Shown: positions 33,851-43,569, counted from the stretch's first letter. The stretch is DNA of 64,000 nt from Chitinilyticum litopenaei DSM 21440 (GCF_000428145.1 NZ_ATZJ01000008.1:1-64000); one strand, 5' to 3'. Translations and numbers: made by a program. The notes: generated from the letters alone by a model not told the origin.

Positions 33851-36800
33851 TTAAGCGATGACGGTAAACTCAGTTTCAGCCATAGCACCAAGACCAGTAC
33901 CGAGAACGCCGATCAGAGTCAGGCCACCGGCAGTTGCACCATCCGCGTTGTAATACAGCGAACCAGTATCTGCCACGAAGATGATCTGCTGAGCATTGGT
34001 AGCAGCCGCCACCGAACCACCGGCCAGAGCAGCGGCATTGGCAACGTTCACGAATTCACCAGCGGTCAGCCCGCCAGCGGCAGTAGTCAGCGCGGTAAAC
34101 ACAGACTTGCTCAGCTGGATGGAATCATCGGCGATCGCATAACCGGTGATGGTGTCGGCGCCAGTCGTGCTATTGAATACCACGGTCTGCGCAGCAGCAC
34201 CCAGGGTGTAGGTATCAGCACCTGCACCACCCACCACGGTCACGCCGGCAGCGATGGTACCCAGCGCATCAGCGGCCGAAGTGCCCACGATATGCGACAG
34301 AGTAACGGCGTCACCCGTGTAGTAGTGAGTCACGCCCGCCGCATTCACCAGACCAACCACGGTCGACGAATCAGCAATAGTGCCAGTTGCGTCGTTCAGG
34401 GTGAATACCTGCGAGTTGCTGCTGGTATCGGTGAACTTGATCGATGCCTTGCCGCCAATGTCTGTTACGTCAATGGTGTGCTTGGTAGCGTCATAGCCAT
34501 TGATGATCAGCTTGTTGCCACCGGCAGCGACGTCAAAACCGGCCGCAGTCCAAGCCAGGGTGTTGGCATTAGCAAAGTCAGTACCATCCAGATCGATGAT
34601 CTGGGTTGCGCCGCCAATGTTCAGCGTCATTTCAACGCTGTCGGAAACATTGGAGTCCTGATCACCCTTGACATTCAGCTGGAACTGGCCACCCAGATCC
34701 TTGGCCTTGATCTTCAGACCGGAACCGGCAGTCGCCGTTGCCTGGTTGGTGCCCGTTTCGGTGCGGTAGGTGCCTTCGTCAGCAATGATGTCCAGACGCT
34801 CGACTTGCGACAGCGAAGCGGTGTGACCCGCATCGGACAGCGCATCGGCCACGGTGTTGTTCAGGCTGACATCCAGATAGATCGGGGTCGCGCCAGCGGT
34901 GTTGTTGATCACCAGCTTGCCCACGTTCTTGATGTTGTCCAGATCGCCCAGGCCGAAGGTGGCTTCTTCGCGCACTTCGATCACGTCCTTGGACTGGTTG
35001 TCCACGGCCGACCATTCGGCGTTGGTCTTGTCGTTGACCAGATCAACTTCACCACCGTCGATGATGTGGCCACCATTGACGTTGTTGTCGTTCAGCACGA
35101 AACGGTCAACCGTGGAGCCAGTACCTTCTTCACCATCGTATTCGAAGTAGGTGGAAGCGGACAGCTTGGTGCCGAACAGGGTCAGCGCGGTATTGTCGAT
35201 GTCATCATCGGTGTTCTTGGCGGCATTGGAGGTGCCGGCAGCGCCGTTGATGCTGGAGTCATCGTCATTGTCGATCTTCAGACGACCAGCCTTGTTGTTG
35301 GCCTTGATGAAGTCGTCGTCGATTTCCAGGAAGTAAGCCTTGCCTGCGCCGTTGCCAGCCAGATACAGGGTTTCGAAGCCGGACACATTGTCCCACTCGG
35401 ACTTCTGGATCTGGATGTCGAGATTGTCGCCATCGATCACCAGGGTGTCGTCGCCAGCGCCGCCAACCACGGTGTCCTTGACGGTCAGGCCGGCCTTGGA
35501 AGCGTTTTCGCCAGTCAGCTGGTCGAAGATCACGGTGTCGTTACCGGCGCCCATGGTGATCTTCTGACCGCCGGAGGTGTTGGCTTCGGTGGTGGAAACA
35601 CGCACGATCACGTCGGAAACTTCAGCGGATGCATCGATTTCAGCGGCAACCAGACGCACCGCGGTAGCCAGCGAACCCACGTCTTCCTGACCCAGGGTCA
35701 CAACGCCAACCTTCTTGTTGTCGTTGGTGGCGTTTGCGCCATCGCCGATAGCCTTGCGCCACAGGCCAACATTGGCGTCATCAGCAGCAGCGGTGTCGGT
35801 GTCAAAGTTGATGAAGGTACCAGCAACGCCACCCTTCAGCACCAGCTTGCCCTTCAGATCAGCAGCATTGGCCAGTTCAACGGTGTTGGACTCGCTGTCA
35901 GCGTTGCTGATGGTCAGGTTTTCAAACTTGGCGGCAGCCAGGGTGAAGTTGAAACGCTCGTCGGTGTTGGTGCCTTCACCGATGGTGATGCCCAGCTCGT
36001 CGCTGGCGGTATCGGTCGCCAGCGCGGCGCTCAGGGTCAGATCGCTGATGTCGTTGTTGCCGGTCACGCCGTGCAGAACGGTGATGTTCTTGGCTTGATC
36101 GACAGTCAACTTGGTCAGGGTAACCACTGCATCGTAGCTGGTAGCCAGATCCTTGCGCGTATCCAGACCGGCGCCATCAATATTCGAGATATTGCGAACG
36201 CTGGTCAGCTTGGCATCGGCGATCTTGGAGAAATCGATGGCCACAGCGGCGTTGTTGGCCTTGATGTCAACATTTTCCACCTTGCTGACGGTGCCGGCCA
36301 CACCACCACCCAGTACGACCAGGCTGTCTTCGCCATCACCACCGTCGATGCTGTCGCCAGCTTGCACGGTGTCGTTCAGGTAGAAGGTATCGGCTTGCTT
36401 GGAGCCGATGACCGTCACGTTCTGAGCCACGCCCGAAGTGTCAGCCTTGCCTTGCGACAGGATGTTGTTGCCCAGGTTGAGCTTCAGGGAACCTTCGAAA
36501 TCGCTGGCATCGATCTTGGCCAGACGACCGGAAGCCTGCAGGACACCACCGGTGTACTCTTCGGCCTCAACCTTCTCCGTGGTGCGGTTGATGACGTTGT
36601 TGGTCTTGGCCAGGGTCAGATCCTTGTCGCCAGTGATCTTCAGTTCGCCAGCGGTACCGGTATCAGCCGGCAGGTTCAGGGAACCCACGGTATTGGCCGC
36701 GCCAGTGGACTCGAGGTTCAGGCTTTCAAAACCGTTGACCGAAACACCGCGACCACCGATGCCGGAGGTGTTTTCACCGAGGTTCAGGGTACCAATCTGT

Positions 36801-37813
36801 ACATTGCTCAGAGTCAGATCAGCAGTATTGTCGCCCTTCAGTACGCCAGCTGCGTAGGAGAATTCAACAGTGCCGGCCTGATTGGCGTTGGTGTTGGCCA
36901 GGGACAGCTTGGAAGCCACGGTAGTGATGTTGCCGATTTCCGCTTCGTTGATGCTTTGCGAAACACGGGTAACATTCACTTCCTTCTGGCCGGTAGCATC
37001 TTGCAGGTCCAGACCCTTCACAGCATCCGCGCCAGAACCAGAGAAGGCAACATTGATGGTTTCGATGTTGCTCAGGGCCGGGGTGATGATGTTGGCGCCG
37101 TTGTCGTTGGCGTTACCCAGCGTAGCGTTCAGGGTAGCGTTGGTGCCAGTGCCGGACAGTACGTCTTCGTCTTGCAGGCTGTTGATGCGGTCGTCGCCAC
37201 CCGGGGTGTAAACGAGGCCGGCTTCGAAGACGTTGGCGGTAGCCTTGTCGGTGCCGTTGGTCAGCACGAAGGTGTTGTTGCTGGCGTTGTTGATGATGGC
37301 ATCAGTAACGGACGGAACTTCAGTCAGCTTGGCGTCCTTGTTGGCAGCGGTAACGCCGTCCAGGAACTGGCGAGCTGCAACTGCGTCTTCGTTGCTGGTG
37401 TAGCCGTTGATGCCGTCGACGGTGTTCAGGGCAGTGCTGAAAGCATCGGCAACGGCCAGCTTGGCGTCCAGTTCGGCCTGGTCAGCACCTTGAGCGCCTT
37501 CCAAAACTGCAAAAGCTACCTGACCAACAGTCAGACGACCGGCAGCAACTTCAGCCACGTAGTAGTTCAGGCCAGCGAGATCCGGATCGCGGTTGAATGC
37601 GTTCTGGTATACAGAAGTGATTTGCTGAGCAACGGTTTGACCAGCAAACAGGGCCTTGGATTCTTCGGAGGAAGCAAACGCGTTAACGATGCTGCTTACG
37701 CCGTTTGCGTCAGCTTGACCAGCCCAATACTCCAGACCCAGGGCATCAGCCGGGCGAGCGTAGTAGGCGATGTAGAGTTTTTGCACATTCGCGAGGGAAG
37801 CTGCAGAAGCCAT
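33851..37813 (-). CDS. Large S-layer/RTX-like surface protein with N-terminal DUF4214
   Basis: A 1320-residue protein rich in Ala, Thr, Asp, Asn and Val, with almost no Cys. The N-terminus (about residues 5-125) is DUF4214-like: LYIAYYARPADALGLEYWAG and YQNAFNRDPDLAGLNYYVAE. A long beta-repeat region with aspartate-rich loops follows (e.g. GAGNDTVIFDQLTGENASKA). The end has GGAGADTYTLGAAAQTVVFN and a hydrophobic tail AETEFTVIA typical of type I export signals; there is no signal peptide. Size, composition and regulation suggest an S-layer or major surface protein. The start at 37813 follows GGAG. It is monocistronic, with a terminator and a probable CRP-type promoter. A long open frame on the opposite strand is taken as a composition effect. 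Confidence 0.85.
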   Translation of the reverse strand: MASAASLANVQKLYIAYYARPADALGLEYWAGQADANGVSSIVNAFASSEESKALFAGQTVAQQITSVYQNAFNRDPDLAGLNYYVAEVAAGRLTVGQVAFAVLEGAQGADQAELDAKLAVADAFSTALNTVDGINGYTSNEDAVAARQFLDGVTAANKDAKLTEVPSVTDAIINNASNNTFVLTNGTDKATANVFEAGLVYTPGGDDRINSLQDEDVLSGTGTNATLNATLGNANDNGANIITPALSNIETINVAFSGSGADAVKGLDLQDATGQKEVNVTRVSQSINEAEIGNITTVASKLSLANTNANQAGTVEFSYAAGVLKGDNTADLTLSNVQIGTLNLGENTSGIGGRGVSVNGFESLNLESTGAANTVGSLNLPADTGTAGELKITGDKDLTLAKTNNVINRTTEKVEAEEYTGGVLQASGRLAKIDASDFEGSLKLNLGNNILSQGKADTSGVAQNVTVIGSKQADTFYLNDTVQAGDSIDGGDGEDSLVVLGGGVAGTVSKVENVDIKANNAAVAIDFSKIADAKLTSVRNISNIDGAGLDTRKDLATSYDAVVTLTKLTVDQAKNITVLHGVTGNNDISDLTLSAALATDTASDELGITIGEGTNTDERFNFTLAAAKFENLTISNADSESNTVELANAADLKGKLVLKGGVAGTFINFDTDTAAADDANVGLWRKAIGDGANATNDNKKVGVVTLGQEDVGSLATAVRLVAAEIDASAEVSDVIVRVSTTEANTSGGQKITMGAGNDTVIFDQLTGENASKAGLTVKDTVVGGAGDDTLVIDGDNLDIQIQKSEWDNVSGFETLYLAGNGAGKAYFLEIDDDFIKANNKAGRLKIDNDDDSSINGAAGTSNAAKNTDDDIDNTALTLFGTKLSASTYFEYDGEEGTGSTVDRFVLNDNNVNGGHIIDGGEVDLVNDKTNAEWSAVDNQSKDVIEVREEATFGLGDLDNIKNVGKLVINNTAGATPIYLDVSLNNTVADALSDAGHTASLSQVERLDIIADEGTYRTETGTNQATATAGSGLKIKAKDLGGQFQLNVKGDQDSNVSDSVEMTLNIGGATQIIDLDGTDFANANTLAWTAAGFDVAAGGNKLIINGYDATKHTIDVTDIGGKASIKFTDTSSNSQVFTLNDATGTIADSSTVVGLVNAAGVTHYYTGDAVTLSHIVGTSAADALGTIAAGVTVVGGAGADTYTLGAAAQTVVFNSTTGADTITGYAIADDSIQLSKSVFTALTTAAGGLTAGEFVNVANAAALAGGSVAAATNAQQIIFVADTGSLYYNADGATAGGLTLIGVLGTGLGAMAETEFTVIA

Positions 37814-37877
37814 TGTTTTTTTACTCCAATGCATTGAAAGAGAAAAAATAAGCACGCTATAGATGTGCTTGCGGTGG

Positions 37878-37923
37878 ATTATGTGAAACAGACCAGCAAA
37901 AAAATGTGACTCTCGTCACATTT
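37878..37923 (-). promoter_or_regulatory. Class II CRP-type promoter of the S-layer gene
   Basis: A perfectly symmetrical 22-bp site (37902-37923) has the half-sites TGTGA and TCACA with a 6-base spacer and flanking AAA/TTT, agreeing with the E. coli CRP consensus. On the minus strand CATAAT (37883-37878) would be the -10 with a start near 37871, so the site is centred about 41.5 bases upstream, the class II position. Confidence 0.75.
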
Positions 37924-38103
37924 CTGCTTTTTCTGCCGCGGCTGTTGCCGAGTTGCGACACAAAAAGCCCTGCGGGCAAGAACCCACACAGCGGGCGGAT
38001 CATACCGCAAATCCGCCAGGATTAACCAGCTGAAGGATACACCAGGCTGACGGGCAGGCCCCGCCGCATCAGCCAGCGGGGGCACCCCGGAAAAACACCA
38101 CAA

Positions 38104-38130
38104 GGTATAGCCCGGCAGGCCAGCAAGACG
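38104..38130. repeat. GGGTATTGCC-type dispersed repeat, half copy
   Basis: The minus strand reads TTGCTGGCCTGCCGGGCTAT then ACC, close to the half-element found inside rfbD. Confidence 0.5.
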
Positions 38131-38257
38131 AAGCGTGAGAGACGGATACCCGGCATGCAAAAACGGTTCATGGCTGGGGTCCAGCGGTCTGATCAGGTGT
38201 TTCCCGCATCAGGACACAGTGTGCACTGCAACAACAGTATCCATGCCCGGGCACGCA

Positions 38258-39454
38258 TCAGCGCCAGTGCCACTCGCTGCTGAGAAAGAGCGCATGTTCG
38301 CGATAGCTGAACAGGGGAATGCGGTCAGTGAGTTGCTGATAGCTGTACTCAAGGCGCCAGATGCTTTCCCGCCATCCCCACTCGATGCCGGCGCTGATGC
38401 GCCATTCCTGCCCCTGCCGGCGCTGGTTGTTGTTGAGCAGCGGACTGTAGCCCTGCGCGTCCTGCTGCCAGAGGTAGTGCAGGCGGCCATCGATCCGGTA
38501 ATCGCGCCAGCCGGTTGCATAACCCGCTTCAGCATGCAGGCGTGAGCGGCTGCCGCCGGGGCGATCTGGTGCGTGGAGATAGCCGGCATGTACGGCAACA
38601 TCAAGCAGGCTTTGCTCTGCCAGCCAGTAATGCCGCAAGCCCAGCGCCAGATCGCTGGCATGATAGTCCGGGCTGACCGTGTAATGCTCCTGCTTGAACT
38701 GCAGCTCCGCGCGCAGCAACTGACCGGCATCCTGACTGAGCACCGGTTCGTAGCGAAGCTGCAAAGCCTGGCGATAGGCTTCTTCAATGAACCAGTTGCC
38801 GGACAACTCCACACGGAGATCCGCCCGGGGCTGCCAGCCCAGCGTGAGCCAGCTTTGCCGGTAGCCAGCCGGGCTGAAGCTGCCGTGATAGCCGGCCTGC
38901 AGCAGCCATTCGGCCTCGCTACCGGTGCGATACTGGATCTGTGCGCCCAGCAAACCCGCGGGGCGGGGCTTGCTGAGATCATCCAGCGGCAAGGTGACTT
39001 CACCATCGGGCGTGGTGATCTCCAATACCTGACGCCAGGTACTGCGATTGAGGTTGGAGGTATAGCCCATCCAGCTGGACAGGGTAATTTCATCACGATT
39101 GACGCGGACACACCCGGCATCAGCGATCAGGTTCAAGGCCCGGCGCTGCATGGCGTTGAGCGCGGGGTCAGCCAGCAGTTGCTCGTGCAGCAGCTGGGAT
39201 TGCTCGACCAGCCCCAGCCGGCAATAGACGCTGATCAGCTCGATTCTGGCGCCAAAATGGTCGGGCTGCCGCTGGAGAAACTCCTCCAGCAGCCAGCGCG
39301 CAGCTTCCCAGTGACCGGACTGGATTTCCTGCTCCACTTGCAGATACAGGGGGTCATGGTCCGGGTCGTACGGCGCTTCGGCCCATGCGTGCGCAGCGAC
39401 AAGAAACAGGGCGGCCGCCAGTGAAGGCCAGCCGGATCGGCAGGACACGCTCAT
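38258..39454 (-). CDS. Secreted TPR/beta-barrel outer membrane protein
   Basis: A 398-residue protein with a signal peptide (SLAAALFLVAAHAWA). Two TPR-like units (about 35-105, GHWEAARWLLEEFLQRQPDH) precede a region of amphipathic strands ending in an aromatic residue (LFLSSEWHWR), as expected of an outer-membrane barrel. The shape recalls Slam-type or polysaccharide-export barrels with periplasmic TPRs, but I cannot place it in a named family. Its ATG overlaps the stop of the adenylate cyclase gene (ATGA), so it belongs to that unit. The choice of start is fixed by this overlap and the signal peptide. Confidence 0.75.
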   Translation of the reverse strand: MSVSCRSGWPSLAAALFLVAAHAWAEAPYDPDHDPLYLQVEQEIQSGHWEAARWLLEEFLQRQPDHFGARIELISVYCRLGLVEQSQLLHEQLLADPALNAMQRRALNLIADAGCVRVNRDEITLSSWMGYTSNLNRSTWRQVLEITTPDGEVTLPLDDLSKPRPAGLLGAQIQYRTGSEAEWLLQAGYHGSFSPAGYRQSWLTLGWQPRADLRVELSGNWFIEEAYRQALQLRYEPVLSQDAGQLLRAELQFKQEHYTVSPDYHASDLALGLRHYWLAEQSLLDVAVHAGYLHAPDRPGGSRSRLHAEAGYATGWRDYRIDGRLHYLWQQDAQGYSPLLNNNQRRQGQEWRISAGIEWGWRESIWRLEYSYQQLTDRIPLFSYREHALFLSSEWHWR

Positions 39455-41358
39455 GAATAGGCCCGATAAATTGCAAAGTCGGGGATGTAGACCGCCATGT
39501 GTCCCTGCCGTCCCTTGAGTTTGACGTCGGCACAGTAAGAACATGCATGCCTTGTCAGACGCTCCTGTGCGCCAGCACCGATAAGCACGCCACCCGGATA
39601 CTCGGCCGCCAGCTTCTCAAGACGCTGGGCGACATTGACGACATCACCGATTGCGGTATAACTGCGGCGGAAATCGGTACCCAGATCGCCGACAATGGCC
39701 AGCCCGGACTGAATGCCAATCCGTATGCTGATCGGGCGTTCGGGATGCTCGCGGTTGTAATCGTGAATGCGCCGCAACATGTCGCGAGCCGCATCAAGCG
39801 CCTGATCCGCATGCGAGGGACAATCCAGCGGAGCACCCCAGTAGGCAAACAAGGCATCACCCATATATTTGTCCAATGTGCCATTGGACTGGAGCACCGA
39901 GTGAGTCAGCTCACCCAGCACCTTGCGGGTAGTCGCTACCAGTTCGTCGGTGCGCAAAACTTCCGCCATGGTTGTGAACCCGTGAATATCCACAAACAAG
40001 GCGGTAATGGTGCGCTCCTGGGCACGCAAGACGCTGGGGTCGTTCCGGTCTACCAGTTGCCTTATCAATTCCTTGGGGAGATAGTCGCGAAACAGCGCAT
40101 AAAGCTGCCGGGCATAACGCTGGGAAACATACCAGTCCAGCAGCACGGCCAGCAACAGCAAGACTGTTCCGCTACTGAGCAGGGCAAGCCAGCGAATGTC
40201 CGCGCGCAGGGCGCCGGCCTCCAGCGCCGCGATCAGCGCAACCAATCCCAACAGCAACAGCACATGCGCCTGGAAAGGGCGGTTCAGCCACCACAAGCCC
40301 AGCGTGAGCATGACGACCAGCGACCACAGCATGACCAGCGCCCAGACGGGAACCGGCGGGGGAGATGGTCGTTCCAGCTCCCCTAGGGCTTGCAGCAACA
40401 TCTCGGCATGCAGCATCAATCCCGGCGTTCTGGCCCCATGCGGTGTCGCGACGAAGTCACCAACCCCCAGGGCGGTTGAACCCACGAGCACCAGCCGGCC
40501 GTGCAGCATGTCAGCAGGCACACGCCCGGACAAGACATCTGCCGCAGGCACGGCAATCCAGGAAGAGACGCCATGCTGATAGGGCAAGCGATAAAGCCCA
40601 TCCGCATCGGTTTGCCATATTCCTGGTGATACGTTGATCGGGCGCATGCGCCAGCCATAGCCGGATTTTTGCCAGGCAGCCTCACCAGCCCCATCCAGCC
40701 AACACCCCAGCATGGCCATGGCAAGTGCAGGGTAATTCCGATCCTGATAGCGAATCATCAGCGGCACCCTGCGCGCCATGCCGTCCTGATCGAGCAAGGG
40801 GGAAATATGGCCCACACATCCAGCACCGGACAGACCGGCATGGTTGCCGATAAAGCCGGTAGCGGCAGGAAATGAAGGACCGGCAATCGGCGCCCCGCCC
40901 TGCAACTGGCCTACACGCAAGCCATCACCGGCATCCATCTGGAACACCTGGGCAAGGGTAACCTTCCCGGCTTTTGCCCAGGCGTGCAGTCGATCATCAC
41001 CCTCCGCATCTGCCGGCTCCGGAAAGACGACATCCAGGCCAACATGGGCAACTCCATAATCAAGCAGCAGGGCATCAAGCAGATCCGCCATCCTGCTGCG
41101 CGCCCATGGCCATCGACCCAACTGGGCAAGACTGGACTCATCGATGTCGATCAGCACGACCTGAGGGCCAGCTTCCGGCTTGGCATGCACCAGCAACAGA
41201 TGATCTTGATAGCGCTCAAGCAGGGATAGGGGCTGCGGCAGCGCCCCTGGTGACAGGTGCAAAATCACAGCAAACAATGCACTGACACCAAGCAGCAAGC
41301 CAAGCCGCAAGCCCAAAAATTGCCGCTGCAGTTTTTCAGAAAAAAGTGGGCTTGGCAA
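39451..41358 (-). CDS. CHASE2-domain class III adenylate cyclase
   Basis: A 635-residue membrane sensor. A helix near residues 17-36 leads into a periplasmic CHASE2 domain (VVLIDIDESSLAQLGRWPWA, VGLDVVFPEP, PGLMLHAEMLLQAL). Three C-terminal helices (about 335-405) follow, then a class III cyclase domain. The cyclase has both metal aspartates (FVDIHGFT and KYMGDALFAYWG), the adenine-specifying Lys in LDKYMGD and Thr in YTAIGD, and Asn/Arg in VVNVAQR, so it should make cAMP. The start appears to be a TTG at 41358 with no good ribosome binding site. It lies between a FecR-type gene and a barrel gene, near a CRP-type regulator. Confidence 0.92.
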   Translation of the reverse strand: MPSPLFSEKLQRQFLGLRLGLLLGVSALFAVILHLSPGALPQPLSLLERYQDHLLLVHAKPEAGPQVVLIDIDESSLAQLGRWPWARSRMADLLDALLLDYGVAHVGLDVVFPEPADAEGDDRLHAWAKAGKVTLAQVFQMDAGDGLRVGQLQGGAPIAGPSFPAATGFIGNHAGLSGAGCVGHISPLLDQDGMARRVPLMIRYQDRNYPALAMAMLGCWLDGAGEAAWQKSGYGWRMRPINVSPGIWQTDADGLYRLPYQHGVSSWIAVPAADVLSGRVPADMLHGRLVLVGSTALGVGDFVATPHGARTPGLMLHAEMLLQALGELERPSPPPVPVWALVMLWSLVVMLTLGLWWLNRPFQAHVLLLLGLVALIAALEAGALRADIRWLALLSSGTVLLLLAVLLDWYVSQRYARQLYALFRDYLPKELIRQLVDRNDPSVLRAQERTITALFVDIHGFTTMAEVLRTDELVATTRKVLGELTHSVLQSNGTLDKYMGDALFAYWGAPLDCPSHADQALDAARDMLRRIHDYNREHPERPISIRIGIQSGLAIVGDLGTDFRRSYTAIGDVVNVAQRLEKLAAEYPGGVLIGAGAQERLTRHACSYCADVKLKGRQGHMAVYIPDFAIYRAYS

Positions 41359-41462
41359 AATTGACAGACGCTAGATAAGGGGGCCGCAAAAAAGTCAGGC
41401 CACACCGATGCGCAAGAGATGCCCTGCACCTTGCAGGCACAGGGCAAATTTGATGGAAAGCA

Positions 41463-42803
41463 TCATTTGTCGAGCTTGTTCCAGTAGGTAGCACCGGTAA
41501 GATACTTGCCTTCTCCGAGGCCTTGCTGGTAGACATATCCAGCCTCATGAGCCTGCTTTCCAGCCAGTACCCCCTGGATGGTCACGTTGCTGATCGGGCT
41601 GTTCTGCATATGGCCCTGTTTGTCAATCGTGCCATTGGCGGAGAGCTGATAAGCCATGCCAGGCCCCTTCAAATCAAGCTCGGTATTGAAGGTTGAACGC
41701 GCAAAATCTACCGTGAGCGCTGCGCGTTCGGCGCTCATGCTCAATGCCGACCCTGTCCGGGTATCGATGAATAGCCCTTCATGTTCAGCCAGGGCAAAAC
41801 TCGCCGTCCCGGTCTTGACTTCAGGCAACTCCCGCGCACTCGAATACGCCCCGACATACGCCAGCGTTGTCGAGAAACGTGCGCGCCCAGCCAGGAACTC
41901 GTCAAGCGAAACCTGATTTTTCAGACCGGCAACATCACGCCACCGCCCCCAGTAAATCTGCCTGGGCTTAACTGCCCCATCACCGTTTGCCCCTGTCAAA
42001 TCCGGCTGGACAATTTCCGGGCGAACAACGACAGAGCCATTGAATCCGGTTTTCAGGTCATCAACCCCTCCTGAAACCTGGTCTTTTTGCTGACCGCCAC
42101 CAGTAGCACCACCCAAGTCGCGCGTGGCTGACAAAAGATCTGGCGCAAGTTGCCGCAGTTGCTGCTGCGCATTTTCCAGAATGACCGGAGCGACATCACC
42201 CTGTCGATATTCGAGCATTTTCTCGCGGGATGCCGACAACTCCCTTGCGGCAAAGCCCTCGCAAGGGCCCGCCCCTTCAAACTTGCAGTCACTACCAAAC
42301 GGAGACATGACAACACCACCGCTCAGCACAGCAACCTGAGTAGTGCTTGCATCTGCACGAACAATGAAATCCGTCCCTCTCAAGCCAATCGCGGCAACCG
42401 GAGTGTTCAAGCGGTACTTGTCTCTCGATTGCTTGACCTTGGCTCCAGACACCGCACGAACGACGCCATGCTCAAGTCTGAACTTGTACTGCTCTACCCC
42501 TGAGAGATCAACCCCGTAGGCTTCGATGGCAAGACGACTGCTGGGGCGAACAACCAAAAATCCATGATCTACGGTTTTGATGTAGGCCGAATCGTTGTCT
42601 GCTGTCGTTAACCGATCTCCGGGATAAACGGCATCACCCGCCCGCAGTGCCAATACTTCCCCCCCTCTTTCAAGCTGGGGAGATCCGTTTATACTCAGCA
42701 CTTGACCCATGGGCTGGGGGGCCGCATGGCCTTGCGGCATGAGCAGCATGGCAAGGGCCGCCGTCACATGAGCGACAAGCATGCGTGTATATGAATTGGT
42801 CAT
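41463..42803 (-). CDS. FecR-domain periplasmic protein
   Basis: A 446-residue protein with a signal peptide (HVTAALAMLLMPQGHA). A FecR domain follows (about 50-165: LRAGDAVYPGDRLTTADNDS, FLVVRPSSRLAIEAYG, TPVAAIGLRGTDFIVRADAS). The C-terminal half (about 270-446) contains repeated beta segments (TGTASFALAEHEGLFIDTRT) of unknown family. There is no adjoining ECF sigma factor, so it is not a classical iron-citrate regulator; it resembles FecR proteins next to CHASE2 cyclases. It heads the minus-strand unit divergent from the CRP-type gene. GAGG 8 bases upstream supports the start. A role in periplasmic sensing is inferred. Confidence 0.85.
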   Translation of the reverse strand: MTNSYTRMLVAHVTAALAMLLMPQGHAAPQPMGQVLSINGSPQLERGGEVLALRAGDAVYPGDRLTTADNDSAYIKTVDHGFLVVRPSSRLAIEAYGVDLSGVEQYKFRLEHGVVRAVSGAKVKQSRDKYRLNTPVAAIGLRGTDFIVRADASTTQVAVLSGGVVMSPFGSDCKFEGAGPCEGFAARELSASREKMLEYRQGDVAPVILENAQQQLRQLAPDLLSATRDLGGATGGGQQKDQVSGGVDDLKTGFNGSVVVRPEIVQPDLTGANGDGAVKPRQIYWGRWRDVAGLKNQVSLDEFLAGRARFSTTLAYVGAYSSARELPEVKTGTASFALAEHEGLFIDTRTGSALSMSAERAALTVDFARSTFNTELDLKGPGMAYQLSANGTIDKQGHMQNSPISNVTIQGVLAGKQAHEAGYVYQQGLGEGKYLTGATYWNKLDK

Positions 42804-42882
42804 CTTGTTTTACCTCGCACCACGAAAGAACGCTTGACCCAGCCAGCGGCCCGGTTTTCACATCCTGTCAGGACATCGACTC

Positions 42883-43569
42883 GTGCTCTCAGTCTACCAC
42901 ATACCACTTTTTGCAGGACTGCCGGAACTGATCCTGCAGCGCATCCAGTCGGAACTGTCTGTAAAGCACTACGGGAAGAATGATACGGTGATTCAAAAGG
43001 ATAGCAAAGGTGAAGAGCTTCTCTTCCTGCTCTCCGGCTCATTACAGGTGCAGGATGTCACGCGAGACGGGCACAGCATCACCATTCACATCATTCAACC
43101 CGGTGATTTTTTTGGGGAGCTGGCCGTGATTGATGGTGGTGTGCGCTCAACCTCGGTCAGCGCCATAACTCCATCTGCGGTGGGGGCCTTAGGGGCTAGC
43201 TTTGCCCTGCAGCTACTCTACTCTCACCCTCTGCTTGCGGAGCGCATGCTCAAACAATTGGCTTTTCTGGTTCGTCTTGCCTCACAAAGCAGGGCAGTCC
43301 TGGCCATCAACGATACAACCCAGCGTATTTGCATGCAGCTGCTGCGCTTTAAAAAAACAACAGCAGGAGGAGTGGAATATCTTGAACCTCCTCCTCAGGC
43401 TGTCATGGCGGGCATGTGCAACTGCAGCCGCGAAAGTGTCTCACGTGCAATTGCAAAGCTAATCCAGGATGGACTGGTTCGTAAAGATGGGAAAAAACTG
43501 CTGATTAGAGACTTAAAGGGCCTGCAACTCCTTGCCAGTCATGGCTTGACGCATGCAATAAAAACATAA
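42883..43569 (+). CDS. CRP/FNR-family transcription regulator, CRP-like
   Basis: A 228-residue regulator. The cyclic-nucleotide pocket reads GDFFGELAVIDGGVRSTSV, with the Arg-Ser pair that contacts the phosphate in CRP (near residue 88). The C-terminal helix-turn-helix has NCSRESVSRAIAKL; its Arg-Glu-x3-Arg (near 183-188) matches the CRP residues that read TGTGA, so the same half-site is expected. FNR-type cysteines are absent. The start is a GTG at 42883 with AGGA 9 bases upstream. It is divergent, 79 bases apart, from the FecR/CHASE2-cyclase unit, and a CRP-type site lies at the nearby S-layer promoter. Confidence 0.9.
   Translation: MLSVYHIPLFAGLPELILQRIQSELSVKHYGKNDTVIQKDSKGEELLFLLSGSLQVQDVTRDGHSITIHIIQPGDFFGELAVIDGGVRSTSVSAITPSAVGALGASFALQLLYSHPLLAERMLKQLAFLVRLASQSRAVLAINDTTQRICMQLLRFKKTTAGGVEYLEPPPQAVMAGMCNCSRESVSRAIAKLIQDGLVRKDGKKLLIRDLKGLQLLASHGLTHAIKT

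Larger units (their letters stand above)
37814..38257. other. Promoter region of the S-layer gene and flanking spacer
   Basis: Holds the CRP-type promoter at 37878-37923 and a GGGTATTGCC-type half-element at 38104-38130. Nothing gene-like is seen between 37930 and 38257. Confidence 0.5.

Noticed and set aside
33524..37837. A 1437-codon open frame on the plus strand, antisense to the whole S-layer gene
   Set aside because: The minus-strand gene has DUF4214 motifs, a good ribosome binding site, promoter and terminator. The plus frame is full of Gly/Val/His/Gln runs typical of the complement of a strongly codon-biased gene and has no recognisable domain or start signal.
41463..42803. Classical FecIR iron-citrate signalling
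   Set aside because: No ECF sigma factor or TonB-dependent receptor lies nearby; the neighbours are a CHASE2 cyclase and a CRP-type regulator.
42804..42882. A second CRP-type site between the FecR and CRP-type genes
   Set aside because: Only a single TGTGA half-site is visible (minus strand, near 42856-42872) with no TCACA partner at the right spacing.
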